A stretch of DNA of 64,000 nucleotides from Rhodococcus qingshengii JCM 15477 (GCF_023221595.1 NZ_CP096563.1:2586501-2650500), one strand, 5' to 3'; counted from the stretch's first letter, positions 7,262 to 17,489 are shown. Made by a program: numbers and translations. The notes: generated from the letters alone by a model not told the origin.

Positions 7262-8454
7262 CTCGCGGCGGCCGTGCCGCGAGTCAGCAACACGAGCGCA
7301 ACGGCCGCGAGAACTCCGAAGGTGGGAATTGCGATTGCCATCGGAACTGCCGTGTCTTCTCCCGCAATTCCCACCAACGGCGAAACCAGCGCCGCCAAGC
7401 CGAACTGGCCCGCTCCCATCAGCGCTGAACCGGTCCCGGCCGCGTTGGTGACCTCTCCTTGGGCGAGAGCGGTCGCATTGCCCATGATGAACCCGATGCT
7501 CGAAATTGCCACGAACAGTGGGACCAAGATCAACCAGGTATTCGTGGAACTGAAAACCACGCTGGTGCAGAACAATACGGCGCCGCCCATGAGGAGTAGG
7601 CACACCCCGAAACGCAGCAGCGTGCGTGCTCCGACGCGACCGAGCAGGCGAGTGGTGATCATCGCTGCCGTGACCATTCCGGTGGCGTTCACTGCGAACG
7701 CGATCGAGAATTGTGACGGACTCAGCCCGAGAACGTTCTGAACGACGAACGGTGACGCGGAGATGTACGCGAACAAGGCGCCGAATCCGAAGACGAATGC
7801 GAGCGCATATCCGAGGTAGTGCCGATTGCGGACCACGTATCGCAGATTCGAGATCAGGGCCTTCAATCCGCCGCCGTGGCGTCGCTCGGGCGGAAGTGTC
7901 TCGGGAACGAGCAAAACGACACCAGCCACCATTACAGCGCCCGCGACCGCCAGGACCCAGAAGATCCCGCGCCACCCGACGGGGCCGAGAAGTGCGCCGC
8001 CGATCAGTGGCGCGACCACGGGAGCGATACCGCCGATGATCATCATGATGCTGAAGAGCTTCGCTGCGTCGTCGCCGCGCGCTCGGTCGGCAATACAAGC
8101 GCGGGCAAGAACGATGGCAGCGCCTCCACTCAAGCCCTGGACGAGTCGTGCACCGATGAGAAACTCGATGTTCGGCGCCACCGCGCATGCCGCGCCGCTC
8201 AGTGCCGTGATGATTGTCGCGGCCAGCAGTATTCGTCGCCTGCCAAGTCCGTCGGAGATCGGACCGATGATCAGCTGGCCGATTCCGAGGCCTGCCATGA
8301 AGGTGGTCAGCGTGAGCTGAACGCTGGCCGCAGTAGTGTCGAGTGCATCCGCCATCAACGGTAGGCCGGGCAGGTACATGTCGATGGACAGTGGAGCGAT
8401 TGCGGAAATCAGTGCCAGTACGCACAACATCTTCACAGGAATTGCTCGATTCAC
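7258..8454 (-). CDS. MFS transporter, Bcr/CflA drug-resistance type
   Basis: 398 residues with about 12 membrane segments. Family signatures are visible: [16 protein letters not shown] in helix 1, [20 protein letters not shown], then [10 protein letters not shown] in the helix 2-3 loop. The exporter would expel drugs or metabolites by proton antiport. GTG 8454 gives the usual N-terminus although no ribosome site is obvious; an in-frame ATG at 8430 would cut off little. It is convergent with the siderophore reductase gene, so a link to siderophore export is possible but speculative. Confidence 0.9.
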   Translation of the reverse strand: MNRAIPVKMLCVLALISAIAPLSIDMYLPGLPLMADALDTTAASVQLTLTTFMAGLGIGQLIIGPISDGLGRRRILLAATIITALSGAACAVAPNIEFLIGARLVQGLSGGAAIVLARACIADRARGDDAAKLFSIMMIIGGIAPVVAPLIGGALLGPVGWRGIFWVLAVAGAVMVAGVVLLVPETLPPERRHGGGLKALISNLRYVVRNRHYLGYALAFVFGFGALFAYISASPFVVQNVLGLSPSQFSIAFAVNATGMVTAAMITTRLLGRVGARTLLRFGVCLLLMGGAVLFCTSVVFSSTNTWLILVPLFVAISSIGFIMGNATALAQGEVTNAAGTGSALMGAGQFGLAALVSPLVGIAGEDTAVPMAIAIPTFGVLAAVALVLLTRGTAAAS

Positions 8455-8514
8455 CGATCAACCCTATCGGCGAGGGAGCTTGCAGTTTCAATCGCGGCGA
8501 GCGAGCGTGTGTTC

Positions 8515-9441
8515 ATGACTGACGCATTGCCGGCGAGCTTGAGCGTTCACCTCGATGCGTATGCCGAGCACCTCCGACTGAGCCGAGGCCGGTCGGAACA
8601 CACGATCCGCGCCTACGTCGGTGACGCGCGGGCATTGCTGACCCATTTCTCCGCGGGTTCGGAGAATGCAGATCTCGACCGCCTCGACCTAAGTGTCATG
8701 CGTTCGTGGTTGGCCGCCCAGAATGCCGTAGGAACAGCCCGTACGACGGTAGCTCGACGGGCTTCTTCGGCGCGTGGGTTCACTGCGTGGCTCGCGCAGA
8801 CCGGACGCATTTCCGTCGACCCGGGCACACGTCTGGCGGCTCCACCCGCTCGCCGGACGCTGCCGACGGTGCTGCGTCAGAGCCAGGCCCTCGACGCAAT
8901 GGATGCGGCGGAAAGCGGTGCGCAGCAACAAGAGCCGCTCGCCCTGCGAGACCGACTCATCGTGGAATTGTTGTACTCCACCGGAATTCGCGTCGGCGAG
9001 TTGTGTGGACTGGACGTCGAGTCGGTCGATGCCGATCGACGATTGCTTCGTGTTCTCGGCAAGGGGAACAAGGAGCGGTCGGTGCCATACGGCCTGCCCG
9101 CAGAATCGGCACTGAACGGCTGGCTGGAGCACGGACGACCCGCGCTGTGTTCGGATCGGTCCGGGCGAGCGTTGCTCCTCGGAGTTCGAGGCGGCCGGCT
9201 CGATCAGCGTCAGGCGCGTTCGGTGGTCCACGAAACCATGGCTGCAATTCCAGGGGCTCCCGACATGGGTCCGCACGGGCTTCGGCACTCGGCTGCGACA
9301 CATTTGCTGGAGGGTGGTGCGGACCTTCGTGTGGTCCAAGAACTCCTCGGTCATGCGAGTTTGGCGACCACTCAGCTGTACACGCACGTGTCGGTCGAAC
9401 GGCTTCGATCCGTCCACGATCAGGCCCATCCGCGCGCCTGA
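8515..9441 (+). CDS. xerC: Tyrosine recombinase XerC
   Basis: 308 residues. The N-terminal SAM-like domain ([22 protein letters not shown]) precedes the catalytic domain with R159 (STGIRVGEL), K183 (GKGNKER), H254/R257 ([10 protein letters not shown]), H280 ([11 protein letters not shown]) and nucleophile Y289. With XerD it resolves chromosome dimers at dif. Conserved position downstream of viuB marks it as housekeeping, not a phage integrase. A GTG at 8509 is an alternative start two codons upstream. Confidence 0.95.
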   Translation: MTDALPASLSVHLDAYAEHLRLSRGRSEHTIRAYVGDARALLTHFSAGSENADLDRLDLSVMRSWLAAQNAVGTARTTVARRASSARGFTAWLAQTGRISVDPGTRLAAPPARRTLPTVLRQSQALDAMDAAESGAQQQEPLALRDRLIVELLYSTGIRVGELCGLDVESVDADRRLLRVLGKGNKERSVPYGLPAESALNGWLEHGRPALCSDRSGRALLLGVRGGRLDQRQARSVVHETMAAIPGAPDMGPHGLRHSAATHLLEGGADLRVVQELLGHASLATTQLYTHVSVERLRSVHDQAHPRA

Positions 9442-9564
9442 TTTGTGGAGCGACGCGAGTTCTCGGCTGGTATTTGGTAGCGTCGCAGCTCAGAAGAGTG
9501 AACAATCGGCAAAGTTCGATCGTCGTATCGAGACACTCGATTACATGCGATATCCGGGGGATTC

Positions 9565-10674
9565 GTGAACCGCCAAGATGTGAAGCACCTGCCGAACAGC
9601 GGCCAACCAGCCTGGCTGTCCGAATCGCCGCAACCGGCTCCCGAGCCGGCGCCGACGCCGGAGCCTGTGGCGCGACTGCAAGAGGTCTGGTCCACGCCAC
9701 CGCCACCGTCGAGCCAACAGCAGGTGACAAACCAGGATCTGGTTGCCGAAGCTTTACTGAAACGCCCGAAACGGACGCCGCGTGGCGGCTGGCGTAGGGG
9801 ATTGCATCGTGCGACCGGAGGTGTGGTCAATCTGGGGGATTCGACCAACGAACAGCGCAACCGTGCACTGGCCGCCCGAATCGAGCAGCCGATCCGCAAC
9901 GACTACCGAGTCGCTCTGCTCTCGCTCAAAGGGGGAGTGGGCAAGACGACGGTCACGGTCGGACTCGGTGCGACGTTTGCTTCGCTGCGTGGTGACTGCG
10001 TCGTGGCGGTTGACGCCAATCCCGATTTCGGGACCTTGGCACAACGTGTTCCGCTGCAGACCAATTCGACAGTGCGCGATCTGATTGCTGCTAGACCGGA
10101 CATAAAGAGCTATTCGGACGTTCGAGTGCACACATCCCAGTCGTCGAGTCGTCTCGAGGTGCTGGCGAGTGAGCAGGATCCGGCGATTTCGGAGGCATTC
10201 AGCGAGGCCGACTATCGCCAGGTCATCGACATCTTGCAGGTCTACTACAACATCATCCTCACTGATTGCGGTACCGGGATCATGCACTCGGCGATGAACG
10301 GCGTTCTCGATCTTGCCAATTCGTTGGTTCTGGTCAGTTCGCCGGCAATCGACGGAGCGCGCAGTGCGGCGGCAACGCTCGATTGGCTTCAGTTGCACGG
10401 ATACGGCCATCTGGTCGAGCGGACCGTCGTCGTCATCAGCGCCGCCCGACCAGGGTCGAGCGTCATCGACATGGACGCGTTGGTGGACTATTTCATGCGT
10501 CGATGCCGCGCCGTCGAGGTCATTCCTTTCGACGAGCATCTCGCGGAGGGGTCGGTGATGGACCTCGAATTGATGCGACCGGCCACCAGACGAGCGTTCA
10601 TGGAACTGGCAGCGATGGTGGCCGACGACTTCGCGGACGCTGTGGGTCGGCACGCCGTCTCCGAGTGGCACTGA
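9565..10674 (+). CDS. MinD/ParA-family ATPase with Pro-rich N-terminus (EspI-like)
   Basis: 369 residues from GTG. The first ~100 residues are disordered and Pro/Gln-rich (PQPAPEPAPTPEP), then basic (KRPKRTPRGGWRRGLHRATGG). The deviant Walker A LKGGVGKTT lies near residue 125, followed by VVAVDANPDFGTL and the switch ILTDCGTGI. The layout matches EspI and related ATPases of type VII secretion or membrane-targeted MinD proteins. No ESX genes are in the window, so partner and membrane role are unknown. It is transcribed alone between xerC and a convergent M23 peptidase gene. Confidence 0.82.
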   Translation: MNRQDVKHLPNSGQPAWLSESPQPAPEPAPTPEPVARLQEVWSTPPPPSSQQQVTNQDLVAEALLKRPKRTPRGGWRRGLHRATGGVVNLGDSTNEQRNRALAARIEQPIRNDYRVALLSLKGGVGKTTVTVGLGATFASLRGDCVVAVDANPDFGTLAQRVPLQTNSTVRDLIAARPDIKSYSDVRVHTSQSSSRLEVLASEQDPAISEAFSEADYRQVIDILQVYYNIILTDCGTGIMHSAMNGVLDLANSLVLVSSPAIDGARSAAATLDWLQLHGYGHLVERTVVVISAARPGSSVIDMDALVDYFMRRCRAVEVIPFDEHLAEGSVMDLELMRPATRRAFMELAAMVADDFADAVGRHAVSEWH

Positions 10675-10699
10675 TTCTGCGACCGATTTCTGCGACCGA

Positions 10700-11194
10700 T
10701 CAGCCTCCTTTCAATGGCTTGAGCCTGAGCGGTTGCGACCGAACCAGTCCGAGTGGATCGAGATACTCGCGTCCTCTGCGCAAGCCCCAGTGCAAACATG
10801 CTTCGACAGCGCACCCTTCGTGCCCGGTTTCAAGGGTTCCGATCACTGACCTGGCTGCGACGCGTTCACCTGTGCGAACGACTGCGGTGACGGGTTCGTA
10901 GGTCGTGCGTAGGCCGCCGGAATGATCGATCGACACCGTCGGCTTTCCGGCGACCACTCCCGCGAACACCACGATGCCGTCGCCGGCCGCGAGGACGGAT
11001 TGGCCGGCGCTGCCGCCGAGATCGACCCCGCGATGACCCGGCAGCCAGTTCTCGGCCGGTTTGTCGAAAGCGCGTTCCACGTGCGGCCGAGGAGCGAGCG
11101 GCCAGTCGAATCGCGTGTCTGCTGACGCCGTGCCTACGGCGACACAGCAGGAGATCACGGCAAAGACCACGCCTCGTCGAGCTCCGCGCAACAT
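10700..11194 (-). CDS. Secreted M23 (LytM) family peptidase
   Basis: 164 residues. A signal peptide (MLRGARRGVVFAVISCCVAV, cut after ASA) precedes a compact M23 domain with zinc ligands in GHRGVDLGG and CLHWGLRRG; the lysostaphin-type beta core lies between (VLAAGDGIVVFAGVVAG). Such enzymes cleave peptidoglycan cross-bridges or act as non-catalytic adaptors. ATG 11194 was chosen because AAGGA is six bases upstream; ATG 11200 is too close to it. In M. tuberculosis a homologue (Rv2891) also sits divergent to rpsB. Confidence 0.9.
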   Translation of the reverse strand: MLRGARRGVVFAVISCCVAVGTASADTRFDWPLAPRPHVERAFDKPAENWLPGHRGVDLGGSAGQSVLAAGDGIVVFAGVVAGKPTVSIDHSGGLRTTYEPVTAVVRTGERVAARSVIGTLETGHEGCAVEACLHWGLRRGREYLDPLGLVRSQPLRLKPLKGG

Positions 11195-11507
11195 CGTCAT
11201 TCCTTGATCTTGCGTGGAGTAGCGCACGCTTCAATGCAGATCAGACGGGTAATCCACAAGGTAGCCACCGATCCACAACCGCCGGTTCGGTCTGTTGCTT
11301 CCGGGGTGGTTATGGCATCGGGGGACGAGGACGTACACTTGTCGAGCGGTCTGTGCTCGCACAGTCCGACTTCGCGCGCCCGCGCACGTTTTCCGGCCTC
11401 GGCTGGTCCTGGTTCTCACGAAACAGGTCCGACGGCCGTGCGGGTGCCAGGGCAGGGATCACCCGATCGCCTGCATCAACCGGATTGAAAGTTTGAGGTA
11501 CACAGCC
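11195..11507 (+). other. Divergent promoter region and rpsB leader
   Basis: 313 bases between the M23 gene and rpsB with no supported coding frame. The base directly before rpsB is a weak ribosome site (GTTTGAGG). The length suggests a long 5' leader for rpsB, the usual place for S2 autoregulation, but I recognise no defined RNA structure. Confidence 0.5.
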
Positions 11508-12365
11508 ATGGCTGTCGTAACCATGAAGCAGATGCTCGATAGTGGAACCCACTTCGGACATCAGACTCGTCGCTGGAACCCGAAGATGAAGCGATTCATC
11601 TTGACCGACCGCAACGGCATCTACATCATCGACCTCCAGCAGACGCTGACGTACATCGACAAGGCGTACGAGTTCGTCAAGGAGACCGTTGCCCACGGCG
11701 GCACAGTTCTCTTCGTCGGTACCAAGAAGCAGGCGCAGGAGTCCATCGCTTCCGAAGCGACTCGCGTCGGAATGCCCTACGTCAACCAGCGTTGGCTCGG
11801 CGGCATGCTCACCAACTTCACCACCGTTCACAAGCGTCTGCTTCGCCTCAAGGAGCTCGAGGCAATGGAGCAGACCGGTGGATTCGAAGGTCGCACCAAG
11901 AAGGAAATCCTCATGCTCACGCGTGAGATGACCAAGCTGGATCGCACCCTCGGTGGTATCCGCGACATGGCCAAGGTTCCTTCCGCGGTGTGGATCGTCG
12001 ACACCAACAAGGAGCACCTGGCAGTTGCCGAGGCTCGCAAGCTGAACATCCCGGTCATCGCGATCCTGGACACCAACTGCGACCCCGACCTCGTCGACTA
12101 CCCGATCCCGGGCAACGACGACGCCATCCGTTCCGCAGCACTGCTGACCAAGGTTGTCGCTTCCGCGGTTGCCGAAGGTGTGCAGGCACGTGCAGGACTG
12201 AGCGCCGACAAGGACGCGAAGCCCGAAGCCGGCGCAGGCGAGCCCCTCGCCGAGTGGGAGCAGGAACTGCTCTCGCAGGCAGCTCCGGCCGCAGAGGCTG
12301 AGGCAGCTCCGGCTGCAGAGGCTGAGGCAGCCCCCGCCGCAGAGGCACCGGCCACCGAGGCCTGA
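11508..12365 (+). CDS. rpsB: 30S ribosomal protein S2
   Basis: 285 residues. Canonical start [20 protein letters not shown] and both signature regions ([35 protein letters not shown]) are intact. It binds the 30S head and recruits S1-like partners. The C-terminus is extended by a low-complexity tail of repeated PAAEAEAA units (from about residue 260), made by tandem DNA repeats. rpsB-tsf order is universal; here a terminator-like hairpin and an 18-bp tandem repeat lie between them. Confidence 0.99.
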   Translation: MAVVTMKQMLDSGTHFGHQTRRWNPKMKRFILTDRNGIYIIDLQQTLTYIDKAYEFVKETVAHGGTVLFVGTKKQAQESIASEATRVGMPYVNQRWLGGMLTNFTTVHKRLLRLKELEAMEQTGGFEGRTKKEILMLTREMTKLDRTLGGIRDMAKVPSAVWIVDTNKEHLAVAEARKLNIPVIAILDTNCDPDLVDYPIPGNDDAIRSAALLTKVVASAVAEGVQARAGLSADKDAKPEAGAGEPLAEWEQELLSQAAPAAEAEAAPAAEAEAAPAAEAPATEA

Positions 12366-12377
12366 TTCGTTGAAACC

Positions 12378-12409
12378 GGCCCTGACCAAGAGTTCTTTTG
12401 GTCAGGGCC
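12378..12409 (+). terminator. Hairpin (attenuator/terminator) between rpsB and tsf
   Basis: Perfect 12-bp stem GGCCCTGACCAA / TTGGTCAGGGCC with an eight-base loop, 13 bases after the rpsB stop. A short T run (GTTTC) follows. It may give partial termination and so uncouple tsf level from rpsB. Confidence 0.7.
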
Positions 12410-12413
12410 GTTT

Positions 12414-12480
12414 CACCGTTAGGCCCGAGCACCACCGTCAGGCCGTGCTTCACCGTTAGGCCGTGCTTCACCGTTAGTCC
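12414..12480. repeat. 18-bp tandem repeat in rpsB-tsf spacer
   Basis: About 3.7 copies of CACCGTTAGGCCGTGCTT in head-to-tail array; the first copy is diverged, the second has one change (GTCAGG), the third is exact and the fourth partial. It lies directly before the tsf ribosome site. Confidence 0.85.
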
Positions 12481-12517
12481 TAGGTCCGAAACAGACACAT
12501 GAGGAGGCTCGCTAATC

Positions 12518-13345
12518 ATGGCGAACTACACCGCCGCTGACGTCAAGCGGCTCCGTGAGCTCACCGGCTCCGGAATGATGGCATGTAAGAACGCACTCGC
12601 AGATGCAGACGGCGATTTCGACAAGGCCGTCGAGCAGCTGCGCATCAAGGGCGCGAAGGATGTCGGAAAGCGCGCAGAGCGCACCACCGCTGAGGGTCTC
12701 GTCGTCGCCAAGGACGGCGTCATGATCGAGATCAACTGCGAGACCGACTTCGTGGCCAAGAACGACGAGTTCATCAAGCTGGCCGACGAGATCGTGACCG
12801 TCGCTGCTGCTGGTAAGCCTGCTGACCTCGACGCTCTCAAGGCGCTCGAGCTCGACGGCAAGACCATCGACACCGTCATTGCGGAGCAGTCCGCGAAGAT
12901 CGGTGAGAAGCTCGAACTGAGCCGCGTCGCTTCCTTCGACGGCCCCGTTGCCGTTTACCTGCACAAGCGCAGCTCCGACTTGCCGCCCGCTGTCGGCGTT
13001 CTCGTCGAGTACACCGGTGAAGGCGATGCTGCTGCTGAGGCCGCTCGCGGCGCTGCAATGCAGGTCGCAGCACTCAAGGCGAAGTACGTCACGCGTGACG
13101 AGGTTCCCGAGGAGATCGTCGCTTCCGAGCGTCACATCGCCGAAGAGACCGCCCGCGCAGAAGGCAAGCCCGAGCAGGCACTGCCGAAGATCATCGAAGG
13201 CCGCGTCAACGGTTACTTCAAGGACGTCGTTCTGACCGAGCAGTCTTCGGTCACGGACTCCAAGAAGACCGTCAAGGCGATCCTCGACGATGCAGGCGTG
13301 ACCATCAAGCGCTTCGTGCGTTTCGAGGTCGGCGCCTCCGCTTAA
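12518..13345 (+). CDS. tsf: Elongation factor Ts
   Basis: 275 residues. The UBA-like N-terminus ([27 protein letters not shown]) and the core with TDFVAKN are intact, as is the C-terminal module. It exchanges GDP for GTP on EF-Tu. It has a strong AGGAGG site eight to ten bases upstream. A terminator follows. Confidence 0.99.
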   Translation: MANYTAADVKRLRELTGSGMMACKNALADADGDFDKAVEQLRIKGAKDVGKRAERTTAEGLVVAKDGVMIEINCETDFVAKNDEFIKLADEIVTVAAAGKPADLDALKALELDGKTIDTVIAEQSAKIGEKLELSRVASFDGPVAVYLHKRSSDLPPAVGVLVEYTGEGDAAAEAARGAAMQVAALKAKYVTRDEVPEEIVASERHIAEETARAEGKPEQALPKIIEGRVNGYFKDVVLTEQSSVTDSKKTVKAILDDAGVTIKRFVRFEVGASA

Positions 13346-13364
13346 TTCGGAGCCCGCACACATG

Positions 13365-13402
13365 GACCCCGCCTGAAGAGCATTTGCTCTACCGGCGGGG
13401 TC
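13365..13402 (+). terminator. Terminator after tsf
   Basis: Stem GACCCCGCC / GGCGGGGTC with an inner stem AGAGCA/TGCTCT, 20 bases after the tsf stop. It separates rpsB-tsf from pyrH. Confidence 0.75.
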
Positions 13403-13545
13403 TACGTGTACCTGGGGCCTCCGATGAGGCAGGATGAGAGTGCCTCGGGACGAGTCCCGGGGGCTTTCCTATGCCGCGGTGTCCGATTCGGCGGCAGAAG
13501 AAGAATGAAGGACCTACAAGGTCTTGTATCGAACTGAGGAGAACA

Positions 13546-14274
13546 ATGTCCGAACCAGCCAACGAACGTCCAGGATTCAAGCGGGTCCTGCTCAAACTCG
13601 GCGGCGAAATGTTCGGAGGCGGCAAAGTCGGTCTCGATCCCGACGTGGTCACCAAGGTGGCTGAGCAGATCGCAGAGGTCGTTCGATCGGGCGTACAGGT
13701 TGCAGTGGTCATCGGCGGCGGAAACTTCTTCCGCGGAGCGGAACTGCAGCAGCGTGGCCTCGATCGCGCGCGCTCCGACTACATGGGCATGCTAGGCACC
13801 GTCATGAACTGCCTCGCTCTGCAGGATTTCCTGGAGAAGGCGGGCGTCGATTCTCGCGTGCAGACGGCCATCACCATGGGCCAGGTCGCCGAGCCGTACC
13901 TCCCCCTTCGCGCACGCAGGCACCTCGAGAAGGGGCGCGTAGTCATCTTCGGTGCCGGGATGGGTATGCCCTACTTCTCGACTGACACCACTGCTGCGCA
14001 GCGCGCGCTGGAGATCGGTGCCGAGGTAGTGCTGATGGCCAAGGCTGTCGACGGCGTCTACTCGGCCGACCCGCGTCTCGACCCGGACGCGACGATGTAC
14101 GAACAGATCACGCACCGTGAGGTCATCGAACGTGAGCTCAAGGTCGCGGACGCGACGGCATTCAGCCTGTGCATGGACAACTCGATGCCGATGATGGTGT
14201 TCAACCTCCTCACCGAAGGAAACATCGCTCGCGCGGTGTCCGGTGAGAAGATCGGCACCCTGATCAAGTCGTGA
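13546..14274 (+). CDS. pyrH: Uridylate kinase
   Basis: 242 residues, amino-acid-kinase fold: [46 protein letters not shown], and [14 protein letters not shown]. It makes UDP from UMP. ATG 13546 is preceded by GAGGAGAACA; longer upstream frames are not needed. It forms an operon with frr 43 bases downstream, as in most actinobacteria. Confidence 0.98.
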   Translation: MSEPANERPGFKRVLLKLGGEMFGGGKVGLDPDVVTKVAEQIAEVVRSGVQVAVVIGGGNFFRGAELQQRGLDRARSDYMGMLGTVMNCLALQDFLEKAGVDSRVQTAITMGQVAEPYLPLRARRHLEKGRVVIFGAGMGMPYFSTDTTAAQRALEIGAEVVLMAKAVDGVYSADPRLDPDATMYEQITHREVIERELKVADATAFSLCMDNSMPMMVFNLLTEGNIARAVSGEKIGTLIKS

Positions 14275-14317
14275 GTGACACCCAAAAAATGATGCAGAAC
14301 AACATGGAGGAACAGCC

Positions 14318-14875
14318 GTGATCGATGAAGCGCTCTTCGAGGCAGAAGAGAAGATGGAAAAGGCTGTCACGGTAGCCAAGGACGATCTCGGCTCGGTTCG
14401 CACCGGACGCGCGAACCCCGGTATGTTCTCGCGCATCGTGATCGACTACTACGGTTCGATCACGCCGATCACGCAGCTCGCGAGCATCAACGTCCCCGAG
14501 GCCCGCATGGTCATCGTCAAGCCGTACGAGGCCTCGCAGCTCAACGCGATCGAGACGGCGATCCGCAACTCGGATCTCGGGGTGAACCCGTCCAACGACG
14601 GCAGCATCATCCGCATTTCGGTTCCGCAGCTCACGGAAGAGCGTCGACGTGAACTGGTGAAGCAGGCCAAGTCCAAGGGCGAGGATTCCAAGGTCACGCT
14701 GCGCAACATCCGCCGCAAGGCGATGGACGAACTCGGCCGGATCCAGAAGGACGGTGAAGCCGGCGAGGACGAGGTCGGTCGCGCAGAGAAAGAACTCGAC
14801 AAGACCACGGCGAAGTACGTGCACACGGTCGAGGAACTCGTCAAGCACAAGGAAGCAGAGTTGATGGAGGTATAG
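14318..14875 (+). CDS. frr: Ribosome recycling factor
   Basis: 185 residues from GTG 14318, with GGAGGAACAGCC directly upstream. Family features: three-helix bundle start ([20 protein letters not shown]), RTGRANP, and the domain II hinge ([26 protein letters not shown]). With EF-G it splits post-termination ribosomes. cdsA follows 48 bases later. Confidence 0.99.
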   Translation: MIDEALFEAEEKMEKAVTVAKDDLGSVRTGRANPGMFSRIVIDYYGSITPITQLASINVPEARMVIVKPYEASQLNAIETAIRNSDLGVNPSNDGSIIRISVPQLTEERRRELVKQAKSKGEDSKVTLRNIRRKAMDELGRIQKDGEAGEDEVGRAEKELDKTTAKYVHTVEELVKHKEAELMEV

Positions 14876-14923
14876 CCTCCTCATTTGCAGTGTTTGTCGT
14901 CGGGAGTAGATCAGGGAGTTTGG

Positions 14924-15820
14924 GTGCACGCACAAGAGGGAACCGCCGGTGGTCCCGTCACGGACGGGCCTACGGGCGGCGCTGAGGGCGCGCAACCGCC
15001 GAAGTCGAAGGCGGGCAGGAACCTACCTGCCGCCATCGGCGTCGGAGCTGGCCTCGGCGCCTTGGTCATCGGCACTTTGATCTTCCTGCCCCCCGGATGG
15101 ATCGCCGTCGTTGCGATCGCGATGTTCATCGCGACGTGGGAGGTCACCACGCGGCTTCGTGAAGCCGACATCGAGGTGCCGCGAATTCCGCTTCTCGTCG
15201 GCGGGCAAGCCACGATCTGGCTCGGCTGGCCGTGGGGACCGGTCGGGGTGCTCAGCGGATTCACCGCGACCGTCCTGGTATGCATGGTGTGGCGGTTGTT
15301 CGACCACGGCCTCAAGGCGACCCCGAAGAACTTCCTGAGAGACACCTCCATCACGGTGTTCGTTCTGGCGTGGATCCCGCTGTTGGCGTCATTCGGTGCG
15401 TTGATGGTGCTCGAAGACGACGGCCCCGGTCGCGTCTTCGTCTTGATGATCGGTGTCGTGTGCTCCGACATCGGCGGCTACGCGGCTGGAGTGCTGTTCG
15501 GGAAGCACCCGATGGTGCCGGCTGTGAGCCCGAAGAAGTCCTGGGAAGGATTCGTCGGCTCCCTCATTTTCTGCGTCATCGGCAGTCTGCTTTCGGTGAC
15601 GTTGATCCTCGACGCGAATTCGATGATCGGCGTCCTGCTCGGTGTCGTCCTGGTGGTAGTCGCGACGGTCGGCGACCTGATCGAATCGCAGATCAAGCGT
15701 GAACTCGGCATCAAGGACATGGGAACCTTGCTTCCCGGCCACGGCGGAATCATGGACCGCCTGGATTCACTCCTGCCTTCGGCATTTGTCACCTGGCTGA
15801 TTCTGTACGCACTCGTCTGA
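14924..15820 (+). CDS. cdsA: Phosphatidate cytidylyltransferase
   Basis: 298 residues with about eight membrane helices. The CTP-transferase signature near the C-terminus (SQIKRELGIKDMGTLLPGHG, GIMDRLDS) is present. It makes CDP-diacylglycerol, precursor of PI, PE and cardiolipin. GTG 14924 (CAGGGAG upstream) is chosen; an upstream TTG at 14885 lacks a site. The first ~45 residues are a Gly/Pro-rich cytosolic tail. The methyltransferase gene starts six bases after its stop. Confidence 0.97.
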   Translation: MHAQEGTAGGPVTDGPTGGAEGAQPPKSKAGRNLPAAIGVGAGLGALVIGTLIFLPPGWIAVVAIAMFIATWEVTTRLREADIEVPRIPLLVGGQATIWLGWPWGPVGVLSGFTATVLVCMVWRLFDHGLKATPKNFLRDTSITVFVLAWIPLLASFGALMVLEDDGPGRVFVLMIGVVCSDIGGYAAGVLFGKHPMVPAVSPKKSWEGFVGSLIFCVIGSLLSVTLILDANSMIGVLLGVVLVVVATVGDLIESQIKRELGIKDMGTLLPGHGGIMDRLDSLLPSAFVTWLILYALV

Positions 15821-15826
15821 TTTCTC

Positions 15827-16555
15827 GTGCGTGATTTCTTCTCCGGCCGATCCAAGCCCATTCCCAGTCCGAACATCTGGCATTGGCCGGACGTCTACGA
15901 GGTCGAGAACCGCGCGCAGGACGTCGACGGTTCCCTCTGGGCCGCGATGGGAGCCCAGGTCGACTGGTCTGGACGCGATGTCGTCGATGTCGGCTGTGGG
16001 GCAGGGTTCCATCTACCGGAGTTCGCTCGTACCGCGCGTCGTGTTGTCGGAGTGGAGCCGCACGCACCGCTGGTGAAGGCCGCGCGGGAACGAACCTGCG
16101 ATTCGGCGTCGATCGACGTAGTCCAGGGTTCAGCAGAGTCCACGGGTCTGGTGGATGCTTCAGTCGATCTCGTTCATGCCCGTACGGCGTACTTTTTCGG
16201 CAAAGGCTGCGGCCCGGGAATTCGTGAAGCCATGCGGATCCTGAGGCCAGGGGGAGCCCTGCTGATCGTGGATCTCGATGTGAGCGCCGGCCCGTACGGG
16301 GAGTGGATGAGGGCGGATCTGCCCAAATACGATCCCGCGGCGGTCGAAGGATTCTTCGAGGCTCAAGGGTTCTCGCTCACGCGTGTCGACGCCCGGTGGG
16401 AGTTCGAGAATCGAGACGATATGCGGCGGGTACTCGGAATCGAGTTCACCGAGAAGACTGCCGAGCGTGCGTTCTCGCAAGTGACAGGGCTTGCCTTCTC
16501 GGTGCGATACCGGATCCATGTTCGGTCCAAACCACGATCACTCGAACTTGCGTGA
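15827..16555 (+). CDS. Class I SAM-dependent methyltransferase
   Basis: 242 residues from GTG. Motif I DVVDVGCGAGFH, a Glu at VVGVEPHAPLV, and the post-I motif (DVVQGSAE) mark a Rossmann methyltransferase of the UbiE/BioC type (Methyltransf_11). Substrate is unknown. It sits six bases after cdsA and so is probably co-transcribed with frr-cdsA. The gene ends before a strong terminator. Confidence 0.88.
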   Translation: MRDFFSGRSKPIPSPNIWHWPDVYEVENRAQDVDGSLWAAMGAQVDWSGRDVVDVGCGAGFHLPEFARTARRVVGVEPHAPLVKAARERTCDSASIDVVQGSAESTGLVDASVDLVHARTAYFFGKGCGPGIREAMRILRPGGALLIVDLDVSAGPYGEWMRADLPKYDPAAVEGFFEAQGFSLTRVDARWEFENRDDMRRVLGIEFTEKTAERAFSQVTGLAFSVRYRIHVRSKPRSLELA

Positions 16556-16573
16556 AGGCGGGCTCAAAAGACG

Positions 16574-16608
16574 AACGTCAGGCGCTCCGACTTGAGCGCC
16601 TGACGTTT
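16574..16608. terminator. Bidirectional terminator
   Basis: Perfect 14-bp stem AACGTCAGGCGCTC / GAGCGCCTGACGTT with a T run on the plus side; it separates the methyltransferase gene from the convergent lyase gene. Confidence 0.85.
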
Positions 16609-16634
16609 TCTGCACCGATTCAGTAGTAAAAAAA

Positions 16635-17489
16635 TCAGTGATCGGTGGGGATGTGGAACAGGGTGGCGAGCTTGTGAATCTTCTTCGCCTTGGCGAGCTT
16701 GGGCAAGTCGCTGCCGTCGCGCACGCGTGAGCCGTCTTCGCCGAGATCGTCGATGACATTCTGAGCCCAGATCGCGTCGGCTACAGAGGGACTCAGTCCT
16801 GCGTTGACGGGGGCAGTCTGCGCGGTGGTCATGCAGAGTTTGCCGGCCATGCCGAGTGACAAGGTGATCGCACAGTCTCGGGCGAGCAGATCCAGATCGG
16901 GGCCGAGCGTGGGACCGTCGATCGGCGGAGCGATGCGTGCCGCGCGGCTGGCGATGGTGAGCCGCGAACGCGGGTACGACATCGACGTGGGGGAGTCGTC
17001 CATCCCAGTGTCGCGCCGGAAGTCGCCGCTGCCGAATGCGAGACGGAAGATGCCGTCAGTGCGTGCGATCTCGGGCGCAGCCTCGAGTCCCACCGCGGAT
17101 TCGACGAGAGCAAGAATCTTGGTGCCGTCGGGAAGTCGCTCGGCCGTGGCGTCGGCCTGCTGACCGCTTTCGGTCTTTGCGAGCATGACACCCTCGAGTC
17201 CGGGGAGGCCCGCGAGTACGGCCAGATCCTCTTCCCAGAACGGTGTCGTGGCGTCGTTGATCCGAACCCAGGCGTGATTGTGTTCGCTCAGGAATGCGGC
17301 GACATCGCGGCGGGCAGCTGGTTTGTTGGGTGCGGTGACGGCATCCTCGAGGTCGAGAATGACGGCGTCGGCCGCACTCGCGAGTGCGGCGTCGAAGGTG
17401 TCCGGTTTGGACGCGGGGACGAGGAGCCAGGATCTTGCCTGCTGCGGGGCAATTCGCGAGGTCACAGGTCTCTCCATGTGAGTAGTCAC
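16635..17489 (-). CDS. HpcH/HpaI-CitE family CoA-ester lyase
   Basis: 284 residues. CitE-type signatures: SWLLVPASKPDTFDAAL, DAVILDLEDAV (metal site), ARRDVAAFL, WVRIND, KTES, LALVESAVGL and FGSGDFRRDTG. The fold is a TIM barrel that cleaves or makes C-C bonds in malyl-, citramalyl- or citryl-CoA-like esters with Mg2+. Without CitD/CitF neighbours this is a stand-alone CitE-like enzyme; the precise substrate cannot be read from sequence. An ATG at 17477 is an alternative start. Confidence 0.87.
   Translation of the reverse strand: MTTHMERPVTSRIAPQQARSWLLVPASKPDTFDAALASAADAVILDLEDAVTAPNKPAARRDVAAFLSEHNHAWVRINDATTPFWEEDLAVLAGLPGLEGVMLAKTESGQQADATAERLPDGTKILALVESAVGLEAAPEIARTDGIFRLAFGSGDFRRDTGMDDSPTSMSYPRSRLTIASRAARIAPPIDGPTLGPDLDLLARDCAITLSLGMAGKLCMTTAQTAPVNAGLSPSVADAIWAQNVIDDLGEDGSRVRDGSDLPKLAKAKKIHKLATLFHIPTDH

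Noticed and set aside
8515..9441. Tyrosine recombinase as sign of a prophage or integrative element
   Set aside because: Sequence and position fit housekeeping XerC; no att repeats, phage genes or tRNA nearby.
10677..10698. Short direct repeat TCTGCGACCGAT after the MinD-like gene
   Set aside because: Only two copies, no regulatory or mobile context.
12414..12480. CRISPR-like repeats
   Set aside because: Units are contiguous with no spacers and only 18 bases long; no cas genes.
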